This document shows positions 1 to 8,564 of a stretch of DNA of 64,000 nt, piece after piece. The notes beneath the pieces are model-generated. The model ran no database searches, was not told the origin of the DNA, and saw only the letters and a list, made by a program, of their open reading frames with translations. Position 1 is the stretch's first letter, and every line of letters begins with the position of its first letter. The translations under genes and the position numbers were made by a program. Source of the stretch: CAUZWH01 sp965224275 (GTDB lineage Bacteria > Pseudomonadota > Alphaproteobacteria > SHVV01); assembly GCA_965224275.1 (NCBI GenBank), contig CBDCYR010000011.1, forward strand, positions 620,001 to 684,000, read 5' to 3'.

Positions 1-1464
1 TTCTGGAGCGAGCGGCTGCGCGAGATCCTGGCGGCCGGCACCGCCTATGGCGACAGTGGTGTGGGTAACGCCGAAACCGTGAATGTCGAGTACGTCTCGG
101 CCAATCCGACCGGCCCGCTCCATGTTGGCCATGGCCGCGGCGCGGTGTTCGGGGATGCATTGGCAAATCTGCTTAGTAAGGCCGGGTTTGAGGTCGTTCG
201 CGAGTACTACATCAATGACGCCGGCGCCCAAATCGATGCCCTGGCTCGTTCGCTTCACTGGCGCTATCGCGAAGCCTGCGGTGATGCCCCCGGTGATATG
301 CCCGATGGACTCTATCCCGGCGATTATCTAATCGACGTCGCTGCCGAGCTTAAAGGTCGCGATGGCGACGCGTGGAAGAGCGCGGAAGAAGCCGAGTGGT
401 TAGCTCCACTTCGCGAGTTTTCTATCGATGCCATGATGGCGTTGATTCGCGATGACCTGGTCGAAATCGGCATCCAACACGATCTTTTCTCTTCCGAGCG
501 AAGGCTCCAGGCATCGGGCGGTATCGATCAAGCACTCGAGCGGCTCGTCGAGCACGGCGATATCTACGAGGGTGTGCTCGATCCCCCCAAGGGCAAGCTG
601 CCCGATGATTGGGAACCCAGGCCGCAGACATTGTTTAGGGCGAGCGCGTATGGTGACGACGTGGATCGGCCGCTGCGCAAAAGTGACGGAAGCTGGACCT
701 ATTTTGCATCCGACATCGCATACCACCTCGACAAGGTGGAACGCGGTGCTCAGACATTGATCGACGTGTGGGGCGCCGATCACGGCGGCTATGTCAAACG
801 CGTACAAGCCGCGCTATCAGCACTGACCGGCGATCAAGCAACGCTCGACGTCAAACTTTGCAATCTGGTGCGGGTTCTCGAACGCGGCGAACCCGTGCGC
901 ATGTCCAAACGGGCCGGCGACTTCGTTACATTGCGTGAGGTGATTGATGCGGTGGGCCGAGACGTCGTGCGTTTCATTATGCTGACGCGCCGCAACGATG
1001 CGCCGCTCGATTTCGACCTGGCCACGGTCACCGAGCAATCGCGCGACAACCCGGTTTTCTATGTGCAATATGCGCATGCCCGCGCATGCTCGATTAAGCG
1101 GCGTTTGGTCGACAACTTCGCGGATATCGATGTTGATGACCTCGATTGGCGGTCGGTCGCGTTCGACCGGTTGACCGACTCAGGTGAAACGGCGTTGATC
1201 AAACGTCTTGCCGGTTGGCCGCAGCTGGTTGAAACCGCCGCCTTGGCGCATGAACCGCATCGTGTCGCTTTCTATCTGGCAGAGCTTGCCGCCGAATTTC
1301 ATGCGCACTGGAATAAAGGAAACGAAAACGCACAAATGCGTTTCGTGGTAGCCGATGACAGGGAGTTGTCTATCGCAAGAGTCGGCCTTGTACAGGCGGT
1401 CGCCCACGTGATCGCGTCGGGTCTCGACGTGATGGGCGTTACGCCGGTCGAGGAGATGCGTTAA
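1..1464 (+). CDS. argS: arginyl-tRNA synthetase (5' end outside window)
   Basis: Charges tRNA-Arg with arginine in the cytoplasm. The reading frame is open from base 1, so the N-terminus, including the usual tRNA-binding Add-1 domain, lies upstream; the GTG at 61 is internal. The class I signatures are present: the HIGH-type motif PTGPLHVGHGRGA (bases about 106-144), the KMSKS-type loop VRMSKRAGDF (about 895-924), and a C-terminal helical anticodon-binding domain with YVQYAHARACSI. The gene stops at TAA 1462-1464, 22 bases before the SPOR-domain gene on the same strand, so the two may be cotranscribed. The family assignment is certain; only the start is missing. Confidence 0.97.
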   Translation, partial: FWSERLREILAAGTAYGDSGVGNAETVNVEYVSANPTGPLHVGHGRGAVFGDALANLLSKAGFEVVREYYINDAGAQIDALARSLHWRYREACGDAPGDMPDGLYPGDYLIDVAAELKGRDGDAWKSAEEAEWLAPLREFSIDAMMALIRDDLVEIGIQHDLFSSERRLQASGGIDQALERLVEHGDIYEGVLDPPKGKLPDDWEPRPQTLFRASAYGDDVDRPLRKSDGSWTYFASDIAYHLDKVERGAQTLIDVWGADHGGYVKRVQAALSALTGDQATLDVKLCNLVRVLERGEPVRMSKRAGDFVTLREVIDAVGRDVVRFIMLTRRNDAPLDFDLATVTEQSRDNPVFYVQYAHARACSIKRRLVDNFADIDVDDLDWRSVAFDRLTDSGETALIKRLAGWPQLVETAALAHEPHRVAFYLAELAAEFHAHWNKGNENAQMRFVVADDRELSIARVGLVQAVAHVIASGLDVMGVTPVEEMR

Positions 1465-1486
1465 CTCACTGATCGGGAACAACGAT

Positions 1487-2347
1487 ATGGCTGATGATCA
1501 CCAGCAAAAAGAGCACAAACAACACCGTCCTGCAACTCTGCGTCTGAGGCGCACGAGCCTTATCGCAGTCGCCCTGGTGACCCTCATCGGGGCGGTGGTA
1601 TATGCCTATGATCTAGGGTTTCGGCAGGGTGCGAAGCATGCGCCGCCGTTGATCACCGCGGACCCGTCGCCAACCAAGATGCCACCGGACTCGCCTGGCG
1701 GGATCGAAATCCCGCATCAGGACAAGCTGGTATACCAACGCCTATCGACGGCACGCGAGCCAACCAAAGCGCAAGTGGAGATTTTGCTGCCGCCGCCGGA
1801 GGAACCGCTTCCCAAACCCTCCCGTGACATTGCGCCTCAGATAGTGTCGGCAGCAGCGGCTACGATCGTCAGTGACGCAGGCTCGACCGCCAGTACGCTC
1901 GCGCCGGTTACCCAAACCTCGTCTGCGGCAAAAACCGCGGCGCCGCCATCATCGACGCCGCCAACCCCGCTCGCTCCAGTGAGCAGCGTGCAAGCCGTCG
2001 CGAAACCGGCCCAACAGGCGATCGCCCTCGCCGTGCCGACTCCGTCGAGCAAGCGGGCAGCGCCCGTTCCAGCGCTGAAAGCGCCGCCGATCAACGCGAC
2101 GTACCTTGTGCAATTGGGATCTTTTCGAACCGACGCCGCCGCTCAAGCGGGGTGGCAGCGCCTGGCAAAGCGGCATCGCGCGATCCTTGAACAGCTGCCC
2201 CACCGCGTTGCGCGGGCGGACCTCGGCGCTGCAAAAGGCATCTATCACCGGCTCCAGGTTGGCGCGTTCAACTCGCGCGGGGGCGCCGATGCCTTGTGCC
2301 GGAAACTCAAAACGCAAGGTCAGGATTGCCTGATTGTCAAACGCTGA
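1487..2347 (+). CDS. SPOR-domain inner-membrane protein
   Basis: A 286-residue bitopic protein. It has a charged, His/Gln-rich N-terminus, one membrane segment at about residues 24-43 (LIAVALVTLIGAVVYAYDLG), a long Pro/Ala/Thr-rich periplasmic linker (about 55-200), and a C-terminal SPOR domain from about residue 206 (YLVQLGSFRTDAAA through LQVGAFNSRGGADAL). SPOR domains bind denuded septal peptidoglycan, so a role in division or cell-wall remodelling is likely, as for FtsN-like proteins. It lies between argS and nagZ, the usual alphaproteobacterial order, and its 3' end overlaps the nagZ start by 14 bases. I cannot say whether it is the functional FtsN. Confidence 0.88.
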   Translation: MADDHQQKEHKQHRPATLRLRRTSLIAVALVTLIGAVVYAYDLGFRQGAKHAPPLITADPSPTKMPPDSPGGIEIPHQDKLVYQRLSTAREPTKAQVEILLPPPEEPLPKPSRDIAPQIVSAAAATIVSDAGSTASTLAPVTQTSSAAKTAAPPSSTPPTPLAPVSSVQAVAKPAQQAIALAVPTPSSKRAAPVPALKAPPINATYLVQLGSFRTDAAAQAGWQRLAKRHRAILEQLPHRVARADLGAAKGIYHRLQVGAFNSRGGADALCRKLKTQGQDCLIVKR

Positions 2348-3386
2348 TTTGACGTCGCGATCACCCGTCATATTTGGCTGCGGCGGCGAGCGTCTCAGCC
2401 CGGAGGAGCAGGCGTTCTTCCGCGCGACGAGGCCGCTCGGCTTTATTTTATTGGGGCGGAATTGCACTGCACCGCAGCAAGTCCGCACCTTGGTCGACGC
2501 GTTGCGCGACACTGTCGACGACGCGCAGGCGCCGGTTCTTATCGATCAGGAGGGCGGCCGCGTGCAACGGTTAGCGCCACCAAACTGGCAGCAGCGCCCA
2601 CCGGCACGGACGATCGGTCGTCTCGACAAACGCGACCGGGCGTTGGCCCGCCGGGCGGCATGGTTGGTCGGCCGGTTAATCGCGGCCGATCTACAGCCGC
2701 TTGGCATCACCGTAGACTGTGCTCCGGTGCTGGACGTTCCGGTGGCCGGGAGTCATGACGTCATCGGTGATCGTGCGTTCGCACAAAGTGCCGATACCGT
2801 ATCCGTTCTCGGTGCATCGTTTTGCCAGGGGCTGCTCGATGGCGGGGTGTTGCCGGTGATCAAGCATATCCCCGGGCATGGACGCGCAACCGCCGACAGT
2901 CATCATGATTTACCCGAGGTCGACGACAATCTCGCGGCCTTGCGTATCACTGATTTTGCGCCCTTCGCGGCCCTGGCGGGCATGCCGCTCGCAATGACGG
3001 CACATATTCGTTACCGTCGATTGGACCCGGCCAATGTCGCGACGCTGTCGCCCATTATCATCGAACAAGTCATTCGTGATCAGATCGGGTTTGGCGGCGT
3101 TCTCATCAGTGACGACATTTCAATGAACGCATTACCCGGACCGCTCGACGAACGTGCGCGTGGTGCGCTAGATGCCGGATGTGATTTGGTTCTCCACTGC
3201 AACGGGGCATTCGAGGAAATGAAACAGGTCGGCGATGCCGTCGGGTCGCTTAGGTCGCAAACGACCGAGCGTTGGCGATCGGCCGATGCGATGCGTGGTG
3301 CAGTGCAGGACCTCGACAGATCCAGCGCGGAACAAGAGCTTGGTGCGTTGACCGGTTTCGAGGAAGCGTCAGTAAATGAACATTGA
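2334..3386 (+). CDS. nagZ: beta-N-acetylhexosaminidase (glycoside hydrolase family 3)
   Basis: Cytoplasmic NagZ removes N-acetylglucosamine from anhydro-muropeptides during peptidoglycan recycling. The family motif KHIPGHGRATADSHHDLP (about residues 181-198) is intact, with the catalytic Asp/His pair of the flexible loop. FILLGRNC, LIDQEGGRVQRL and LISDDISMNAL (nucleophile Asp) also match the family. The start is a TTG at 2334 or a second TTG at 2349; both overlap or abut the SPOR gene, indicating translational coupling. The 3' end overlaps the M50 protease start by 11 bases. Length (about 350 residues) is normal. Confidence 0.95.
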   Translation: MSNADLTSRSPVIFGCGGERLSPEEQAFFRATRPLGFILLGRNCTAPQQVRTLVDALRDTVDDAQAPVLIDQEGGRVQRLAPPNWQQRPPARTIGRLDKRDRALARRAAWLVGRLIAADLQPLGITVDCAPVLDVPVAGSHDVIGDRAFAQSADTVSVLGASFCQGLLDGGVLPVIKHIPGHGRATADSHHDLPEVDDNLAALRITDFAPFAALAGMPLAMTAHIRYRRLDPANVATLSPIIIEQVIRDQIGFGGVLISDDISMNALPGPLDERARGALDAGCDLVLHCNGAFEEMKQVGDAVGSLRSQTTERWRSADAMRGAVQDLDRSSAEQELGALTGFEEASVNEH

Positions 3387-4071
3387 CGTCTTAGGATTTG
3401 TCTACGATTTGTCGGTGTGGGCGCTGCCGGTGCTACTCGCGATTACGCTCCACGAAGCAGCTCATGGCTACGTAGCATGGAAGCTTGGCGACGACACCGC
3501 TTATCGGCGCGGTCGGGTCTCGTTCAATCCGATCCGGCACATAGATCCCTTTGGTACGATTTTGCTGCCGGCGATGTTGCTGATCGGATCGGGTGGAAGT
3601 TTCATGTTTGGTTACGCGAAACCGGTTCCCGTCGCCTTTCATCGGCTGTATCAGCCGCGTCGGGATATGGTCTGGGTCGCGCTTGCTGGTCCAGGCACCA
3701 ACGTCGCGCTTGCGGTCGTTGCCGCACTTGCTCTTCACCTCGCGGCAATTTTTCCTGCCGGCATCGAAACGTGGCTCGAGAAAACATTGATCTCGATGAT
3801 TTTCTTCAACTTACTACTCGCATTGTTCAACATGTTACCGCTGCCGCCGCTCGATGGTGGCCGGGTCGCGGTCGGGTTGTTGCCCGATTCGCTAGCGTTC
3901 CCGTTGGCACGTCTCGAGCGATTTGGATTTCTGATTCTGATCGCGTTGCTGTTCATCCTGCCGCTCATCGCCGACCGGCTCGGATTTAATTTCGACATTT
4001 TCAGGCAGGTAATTCTGCCGGTTGTGTATGTGCTGTTCGATCTGGTGATCGGGCTGGTCGGTTACCGTTGA
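3376..4071 (+). CDS. site-2 protease family membrane metallopeptidase (M50)
   Basis: A 231-residue polytopic protein of the M50 family without a PDZ domain. The zinc motif HExxH is LHEAAHGYVAWKLGD near residue 25, and the third-ligand region is NMLPLPPLDGGRV near residue 155. Four or five membrane segments are visible. M50 enzymes cleave substrates within the membrane; the substrate here is unknown. The ATG overlaps the end of nagZ, making an argS-SPOR-nagZ-M50 operon likely. A degenerate paralogue follows directly, so this looks like one of a tandem pair, of which only this copy keeps catalytic residues. Confidence 0.9.
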   Translation: MNIDVLGFVYDLSVWALPVLLAITLHEAAHGYVAWKLGDDTAYRRGRVSFNPIRHIDPFGTILLPAMLLIGSGGSFMFGYAKPVPVAFHRLYQPRRDMVWVALAGPGTNVALAVVAALALHLAAIFPAGIETWLEKTLISMIFFNLLLALFNMLPLPPLDGGRVAVGLLPDSLAFPLARLERFGFLILIALLFILPLIADRLGFNFDIFRQVILPVVYVLFDLVIGLVGYR

Positions 4072-4087
4072 GGGGACGGGGGCGCGC

Positions 4088-4635
4088 CTGGATTTCATCA
4101 TTGTCATCTTCTCCTGGGTTATTCCGGTCTTGCTCGCGGCAACCTGGCGGGAAACCGCGAAGGCACGCGTGGCCGTGCGATTGGGGATACCCGTCCAATT
4201 TGCGGAGAAGCGTTCCTCACTGAGCCTGTTGGAGAACATTGATCCTCTGGGAACGGTCGCGCTGCCTCTGTTTTTGCTTGTCTTATGGTTGATAGATTCG
4301 AGTGCTCCGCCGCTGGTATTCGCCTTCGCCAAACCGGTTTCCGTCGATCGGGCAAGCGCCACATATTCGCCAACCGACGCGCTGAAGATTCACGCTAAAC
4401 CGGGCTGCTAAGCGAACGCTGGCATGGCTGTGATGGGGGCGATCTTGCTCTACGCCGCCTATTTCTTGCCGGCGGGATTCGCGACGTTTTTCGTGCAGTC
4501 GTGCCGCTTGCTGGTGCTTATGAATCTGATGCTGGTCTTCATTCACCTCATTCCAATGCCACCGTTCGACCTGGGCCGAATACTGTTCGATCGTAATCAA
4601 AGCCTGGGAGAGGATTGGATTCGTAAGGGGTTGCT
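4088..4635 (+). pseudogene. second M50-like gene, 5' part (disrupted)
   Basis: This reads as a paralogue of the preceding M50 gene: DFIIVIFSWVIPVLLAA, then RETAKARVAVRLG where the intact copy has the HEAAH zinc motif, NIDPLGTVALPLFLL, FAFAKPVSVD, and later VFIHLIPMPPFDLGRILFD. The HExxH residues are absent, so it would be proteolytically inactive even if whole. An in-frame TAA at 4409-4411 falls where the intact copy has its GPGTN segment. The frame is then cut at 4635 by an IS21-family element. No convincing start codon exists in frame; homology begins near 4088. Confidence 0.75.
4628..4635. repeat. IS21 target-site duplication, left copy (GGGTTGCT)
   Basis: The 8 bp GGGTTGCT occur here and at 8565-8572, immediately outside the two IS21 ends. 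Removing one copy plus everything between joins the two halves of the M50-like gene in frame (codons for K-G-L-L-G-A-G-G), direct evidence that this is the target duplication. Confidence 0.85.
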
Positions 4636-4662
4636 TGTCAATCGGCGTCCAAAATTGATGGA

Positions 4663-4674
4663 GTGGACGCCTCC
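4663..4674. repeat. IS110 subterminal inverted repeat, left
   Basis: GTGGACGCCTCC; its exact reverse complement lies at 6024-6035. The pair defines the element's ends just outside. Confidence 0.8.
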
Positions 4675-4737
4675 TCCCGACGGCATCGCAGTGTGCCAAG
4701 GTGGTGGTGTGACCAACCCCCAGAGGAGGAGGCATCC

Positions 4738-5766
4738 ATGGAACAGGTTAACATCATCGGGATCGATCTGGCGAAGCGCAGCTTTCAGCTTCACGGTGCT
4801 CGGGCGGACGGTTCGGTCGCGTTCCGTAGGAAGGTTAGTCGGGAGAAGCTGCTGTACTTTCTCGCCGCACTACCGCGCTGCGTTGTGGCGATGGAGGCCT
4901 GTGCGAGCGCTCACCATTGGGGCCGAGAGATTATGCAGCTCGGCCACGATGTGAGGCTGATCCCACCGATCTACGTGAAGCCGTTCGTGAAGCGGCAGAA
5001 GAACGACGCGGCGGACGCGGAGGCGATCTGCGAGGCGGCGCAGCGCCCGACCATGCGCTTTGTGGCGGTGAAGGGGGAAGAGCAACAGGCAAGGGCGATG
5101 CTGTTCCACACGCGCGATCTTCTGGTGCGCCAGCGCACGCAGACGATCAACGCGCTGCGGGGGCATCTGGCGGAGTTCGGCGTCGTTGCCCCGCAGGGTG
5201 TGGCTCATGTCGGTCGGCTGGCATCGGCACTCGAGGATCCGGGTTCGGGACTACCGGGAGCGGTCCGCGCGCTGGGCGGCGTTCTGCTCGGTCAGATCGC
5301 TGACCTCGACGCGAAGATCGGCGGATTGGAAAAGGAGCTCCGCGCCTGCGCGCGTCAGGACGAGCAGGCGGCACGGCTGATGACCATCCCAGGGATCGGG
5401 CCGATCAGCGCGATGGCGCTCCAGGCCTTCGCGCCGCCGATGGAGAGCTTTCGGCGCGGCCGCGACTTCTCTGCCTGGCTGGGCCTCGTGCCGCGACAAC
5501 ACACGACCGGCGGCAAGCCGAGGCTTGGCAGGATATCGAAGATGGGCCAACGCGATCTCAGGCGCCTCTTGATCATCGGCGCCATGGCTGTCGTCAGCTC
5601 GGCGGTCAGGCGCGGCGAAACGAACGACCCCTGGCTGGCCAGGATGCTGGCGCGCAAGCCGCGAATGCTTGTCGCGGTGGCGCTGGCCAACAAGATGGCG
5701 CGCATCGTCTGGGTGCTCATGACACGCAAGGAGACCTACCGAGGTTTCGCGCCGGCTGCTGCCTGA
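4738..5766 (+). CDS. IS110-family transposase (DEDD RuvC-like plus Transposase_20)
   Basis: A 342-residue recombinase starting at ATG 4738 behind AGAGGAGG. The N-terminal RuvC-like domain shows the DEDD residues: GIDLAKRSFQLHG (Asp near residue 8), VAMEACASAHHWGR (Glu), and RQKNDAADAEAICEA (two Asp). The C-terminal Transposase_20 domain contains LMTIPGIGPISAMALQAF and a Ser in FSAWLGLVPRQHTTGGK that fits the serine nucleophile region. Such enzymes insert without duplication, guided by an element-encoded RNA. The frame is complete, so it could be active. Confidence 0.93.
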   Translation: MEQVNIIGIDLAKRSFQLHGARADGSVAFRRKVSREKLLYFLAALPRCVVAMEACASAHHWGREIMQLGHDVRLIPPIYVKPFVKRQKNDAADAEAICEAAQRPTMRFVAVKGEEQQARAMLFHTRDLLVRQRTQTINALRGHLAEFGVVAPQGVAHVGRLASALEDPGSGLPGAVRALGGVLLGQIADLDAKIGGLEKELRACARQDEQAARLMTIPGIGPISAMALQAFAPPMESFRRGRDFSAWLGLVPRQHTTGGKPRLGRISKMGQRDLRRLLIIGAMAVVSSAVRRGETNDPWLARMLARKPRMLVAVALANKMARIVWVLMTRKETYRGFAPAAA

Positions 5767-6023
5767 CACGGCGGCAACCTCGCGGAATGACGTCGGGGGT
5801 GTGAGCAGGTCGGAGGACGAGTAAGGGCAAACGGTCAATCGAGACGGGATCGGGAAAACCAGCGGTGGGTCAAGGGGCTTTCAAGCCCGCAAAATTGATC
5901 TTGGACCCGGTTCGCGCATCTCCATACGGGCCTGCGGCGTCAAACCAGCCGCATCATGAGGCCGGACAGATGACCGCACCTGACCACATGCCCCGAGACG
6001 TTCAAAGAAATGCTTGCATCAAC
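5767..6023 (+). ncRNA. candidate seekRNA/bridge RNA region of the IS110/IS1111 element
   Basis: Noncoding 3' end of the element, where IS1111 relatives encode their guide RNA. A stem GGGTCAAG (5867-5874) pairs with CTTGGACCC (5900-5908, one bulged G). Its loop contains a small GGGCTT/AAGCCC hairpin and then CAAAATTGAT (5890-5899). CAAAATTGA is exactly the left half of the site into which the element inserted (4650-4658). A sense copy of target sequence in an RNA loop is what a target guide would look like. RNA ends and expression are inferred. Confidence 0.5.
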
Positions 6024-6035
6024 GGAGGCGTCCAC
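6024..6035. repeat. IS110 subterminal inverted repeat, right
   Basis: GGAGGCGTCCAC, exact complement of 4663-4674. Confidence 0.8.
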
Positions 6036-6218
6036 AGATGACCCCCAATCGGCGTGCAATATTGACCCCCCTGAGCGGCACGGCGGAGGTTGTCCCGGTA
6101 GTCAATAGGGGGGACCCGAGCGGCTTCGTGTAGCGCCTTGCGGTGCGCGGAGCGAAGCCGCGTGGGAGGTACGGGTTGACCCAGCGGGGCAAGCGGGCCG
6201 CAGGCACGGCCTGCCGGG

Positions 6219-6947
6219 TCAGCAGCGGTTCTTGAAGCGCCAGCTCTCGTTGCCGGTCTCGATGATCTCGCAATGGTGGGTCAGGCGGTCGAGCAGGGCT
6301 GTGGTCATCTTGGGGTCGCCGAAGACGGAGGGCCATTCGCCGAAAGCGAGGTTGGTGGTGACGATGATCGAGGTGCGCTCGTAGAGCCGGCTCATCAGAT
6401 GGAACAGCAGCTGGCCGCCGGCCTGGGCGAAGGGCAGGTAGCCGAGTTCGTCGAGGATGACGAAGTCGCGTCGGATGAGCTGGTCTGCGGTGCGGCCCTG
6501 GCGTCCGGCACGGAGTTCGGCCTCGAGATGGTTGACCAGGTCGACGACGTTGTAGAAGCGGCCGCGTGCGGCCTTGCGGATGCAGGCGCGGGCGATGGCG
6601 ACGGCGAGATGGGTCTTGCCGGTGCCGGTGCCGCCGACCAGCACGATGTTGCGCTTGCCCTCCAGGAAGCCACCTGTGGCGAGTTCCTGGATCAGGGGCT
6701 CGTTGACCGGTGAGGCGGCGAAGTCGAAGTCGGCCAGCTCCTTGGCCGTCGGCAGCCTGGCGGACGCCATCTGGTACTTGATGGAGCGCGCCTGCTTGTC
6801 GGCGACCTCGGTCTGCAGCAGCGTACCGATGATCTGCTGCACCGGATGACGACGCTTGAGCCCGTCGGCGAGGATGTCGTCGTAGGCGGCGCGCATGCCC
6901 GCGAGCTTCAACGCCGTCATCATCGCCAGCACCTCATGACGCTCCAT
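6219..6947 (-). CDS. istB: IS21-family helper ATPase IstB
   Basis: A 242-residue DnaA/AAA-type ATPase that works with IstA in target selection. The Walker A motif is VLVGGTGTGKTHLAVAIA near residue 100, and the Walker B region is DFVILDELGYLPF near residue 165. The N-terminal IstB signature MTALKLAGMRAAYDDIL is present. Its start overlaps the istA stop by 14 bases (translational coupling). Length is normal. Confidence 0.95.
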   Translation of the reverse strand: MERHEVLAMMTALKLAGMRAAYDDILADGLKRRHPVQQIIGTLLQTEVADKQARSIKYQMASARLPTAKELADFDFAASPVNEPLIQELATGGFLEGKRNIVLVGGTGTGKTHLAVAIARACIRKAARGRFYNVVDLVNHLEAELRAGRQGRTADQLIRRDFVILDELGYLPFAQAGGQLLFHLMSRLYERTSIIVTTNLAFGEWPSVFGDPKMTTALLDRLTHHCEIIETGNESWRFKNRC

Positions 6948-8457
6948 GACCGGCCTCCCTCAGGCGATCGTAGCGCTGACAGTCGGCCACCGGCCGGTGG
7001 CGAAGCTGCAGGCCCTCGGGCGTCGGGATGGTCGCCGGCGGTGCCGGCTGGCACTGCCGGGCGAGGATGTTGAGCACGACGTCGGCGCTGCAGGCGCCGA
7101 AGTCGAGCGCCTCGGCACAGGCCGCCTCGACCGCCTCCAGCCCGTCCTCCTGAACCGCCGCGAGGATCCTCACGAACTGCCTGTCACCGTCGTCGCAACC
7201 CGTCAGCCGGGCCCGTATGCGGCCGAGCGCGCCGGGCAGTTGCCAGCCCTTGAAGGGCGCGCCGTTCCTCAGCGCACCAGGCTTCCGCGTCAGGATCGGC
7301 ACGTAGTGCCACGGATCGTAGGCGATCTCGCCGCGCCCGAAGCTCCGGGGATGCTCGGCGACGGTCTCGCCATCCTGGCGGATGACAATCCGATCGGCAT
7401 AGGCCCGCACGTCGACCGTCCGCCCGACGGCGCGGGCCGCCACGCTGTAGTGGTTGTTGTCGAAGCGCACCAGACAGGTCTTGGACACCGCCACCTCGGT
7501 GGCGTGGAAGCCGTCGAAGGGGCCGCGATAGGCCATCAGGAAGGGCCGCTCCTCCTCGAACACCTGCCACACCGTCTTGCCCTCGATCGTCGGATGCGGC
7601 CGCTTCTTGGCGTCCTCGATACACCGATCCATCAGCCACGCGTTGATCTCGGCGTAGGAGCGGCCCCGCGGGATGGGCACGAACAGGCGGCCGCGGACGT
7701 CACCCACCTGCCTCTCGACCTGCCCCTTCTCCCAGCCCGCACCCGGAGTGCACGCCACCGGCTCCACCAGATGGTGGGAGCACAGCTCCAGAAAGCGCCG
7801 GTTGTAGGCGCGCTCCTTGCCGACGAAGACCATGCTCACCGCCGTCTTCATGTTGTCGTAGATGCCCCGCCGGCAGACCCCGCCGAAGAAGTGGAAGGCC
7901 CGTTCGTGCGCCTCGAACACCATCTCCTGGCTCTCGCGCGGGAAGATCTGAACCAGCTGCATGCGGCTGTAGCAGAGCCGCATGTGCGCCGCCTTCACCT
8001 TGGTCGTCACACCCGACAGGCGCGCGTACTCGTGGCTCCAGTCGAACTGGTAGGCCTCGCCGGGATCGAAGCTCAGCGGCACAAAACCCTGCGACGGCGA
8101 CAACAGCCGCCACCGCCGACGCCAGGTCCTGGCGTAGCGGCGCACCGCGTCGTAGCCGCCGCCATAGCCCAGAGCCGCAAGATCTTCATGAATCCGCAGC
8201 AGAGACAGCCGATCCCGGCGCGGCTTCTTCTCGTTGGCCTCCAGCTGGCGCTCGAGCTCATCCACCCACGGCCCAAGCTTCGGCATCGGCTGGATCTTGC
8301 GCTCGTAGCTGTACGAGGTCTCATCGCCCCGCACCACCTTGCGCACCGTGTTCTTCGAAACCCTCAAATCCCGGGCGATCTTCTTGATCGGAACGCCCCT
8401 CACCAGATGATCCCGACGGATCCGCGCAATCGTCTCCACAACCAGCATCTCCCCCAC
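6934..8457 (-). CDS. istA: IS21-family transposase IstA
   Basis: A 507-residue DDE transposase. An N-terminal helix-turn-helix is seen at about residues 18-42 (VPIKKIARDLRVSKNTVRKVV), followed by an rve integrase core that includes YQFDWSHEYARL, IYDNMKTAVSMVF and GWEKGQVERQVGDVRGRLF, then the C-terminal Mu-like beta-barrel region. All catalytic acidic residues appear present. It lies just inside the right terminal repeats of the element and overlaps istB. Confidence 0.95.
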   Translation of the reverse strand: MGEMLVVETIARIRRDHLVRGVPIKKIARDLRVSKNTVRKVVRGDETSYSYERKIQPMPKLGPWVDELERQLEANEKKPRRDRLSLLRIHEDLAALGYGGGYDAVRRYARTWRRRWRLLSPSQGFVPLSFDPGEAYQFDWSHEYARLSGVTTKVKAAHMRLCYSRMQLVQIFPRESQEMVFEAHERAFHFFGGVCRRGIYDNMKTAVSMVFVGKERAYNRRFLELCSHHLVEPVACTPGAGWEKGQVERQVGDVRGRLFVPIPRGRSYAEINAWLMDRCIEDAKKRPHPTIEGKTVWQVFEEERPFLMAYRGPFDGFHATEVAVSKTCLVRFDNNHYSVAARAVGRTVDVRAYADRIVIRQDGETVAEHPRSFGRGEIAYDPWHYVPILTRKPGALRNGAPFKGWQLPGALGRIRARLTGCDDGDRQFVRILAAVQEDGLEAVEAACAEALDFGACSADVVLNILARQCQPAPPATIPTPEGLQLRHRPVADCQRYDRLREAGHGAS

Positions 8458-8509
8458 CTCGTCTGTCCAAACAACGAGGTGTGTTCAAGAGCACAAAACC
8501 AGGGGGGTC

Positions 8510-8564
8510 AATTTTGGACGCCGATAACCCCCAATAGGGGGTCAATATTCCACGCCGAACAACA
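8510..8564. repeat. IS21 right-end multiple terminal repeats
   Basis: On the minus strand this reads TGTTGTTCGGCGTGGAATAT, TGACCCCCTATTGGGGG, then ATCGGCGTCCAAAATTGACC. It carries two copies of the terminal repeat also seen at 4641-4658 and 6048-6073. Confidence 0.8.

Larger units (their letters stand above)
4659..6041 (+). mobile_element. IS110-family (IS1111-like) insertion sequence
   Basis: Inserted in the IS21 left terminus. Removing 4659-6041 restores CAAAATTGA-CCCCCAATCGG, matching the uninterrupted IS21 terminal repeats. Subterminal 12-bp inverted repeats (GTGGACGCCTCC at 4663-4674 and its complement at 6024-6035) sit a few bases inside the ends, a hallmark of the IS1111 subgroup. A TGA is shared by both junctions and is probably the recombination core. 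There is no target duplication. Noncoding DNA is short on the left (79 bp) and long on the right (about 275 bp), again as in IS1111. Confidence 0.85.
4636..8564. mobile_element. IS21-family insertion sequence with an IS110 element nested in its left end
   Basis: Outer ends start TGTCAATCGGCGTCCAAAAT (left) and, read inward on the minus strand, TGTTGTTCGGCGTGGAATAT (right). Each end carries two copies of the multiple terminal repeat CGGCGT-N-CAAxATTGACC typical of IS21: left at 4641-4658 (interrupted) and 6048-6073, right at 8510-8530 and 8540-8560. Two minus-strand genes, istA and istB, overlap as usual. Flanks are an 8-bp direct repeat. Without the nested element it would be about 2.55 kb, normal for the family. 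The genes look intact, but one end is broken by the IS110 insertion. Confidence 0.88.

Noticed and set aside
4650..5899. CAAAATTGAT at 4650 and 5890 taken as target duplication of the IS110 element
   Set aside because: The inverted repeats and the restored IS21 end place the right junction at 6041; the copy at 5890 is internal and better explained as a guide sequence.
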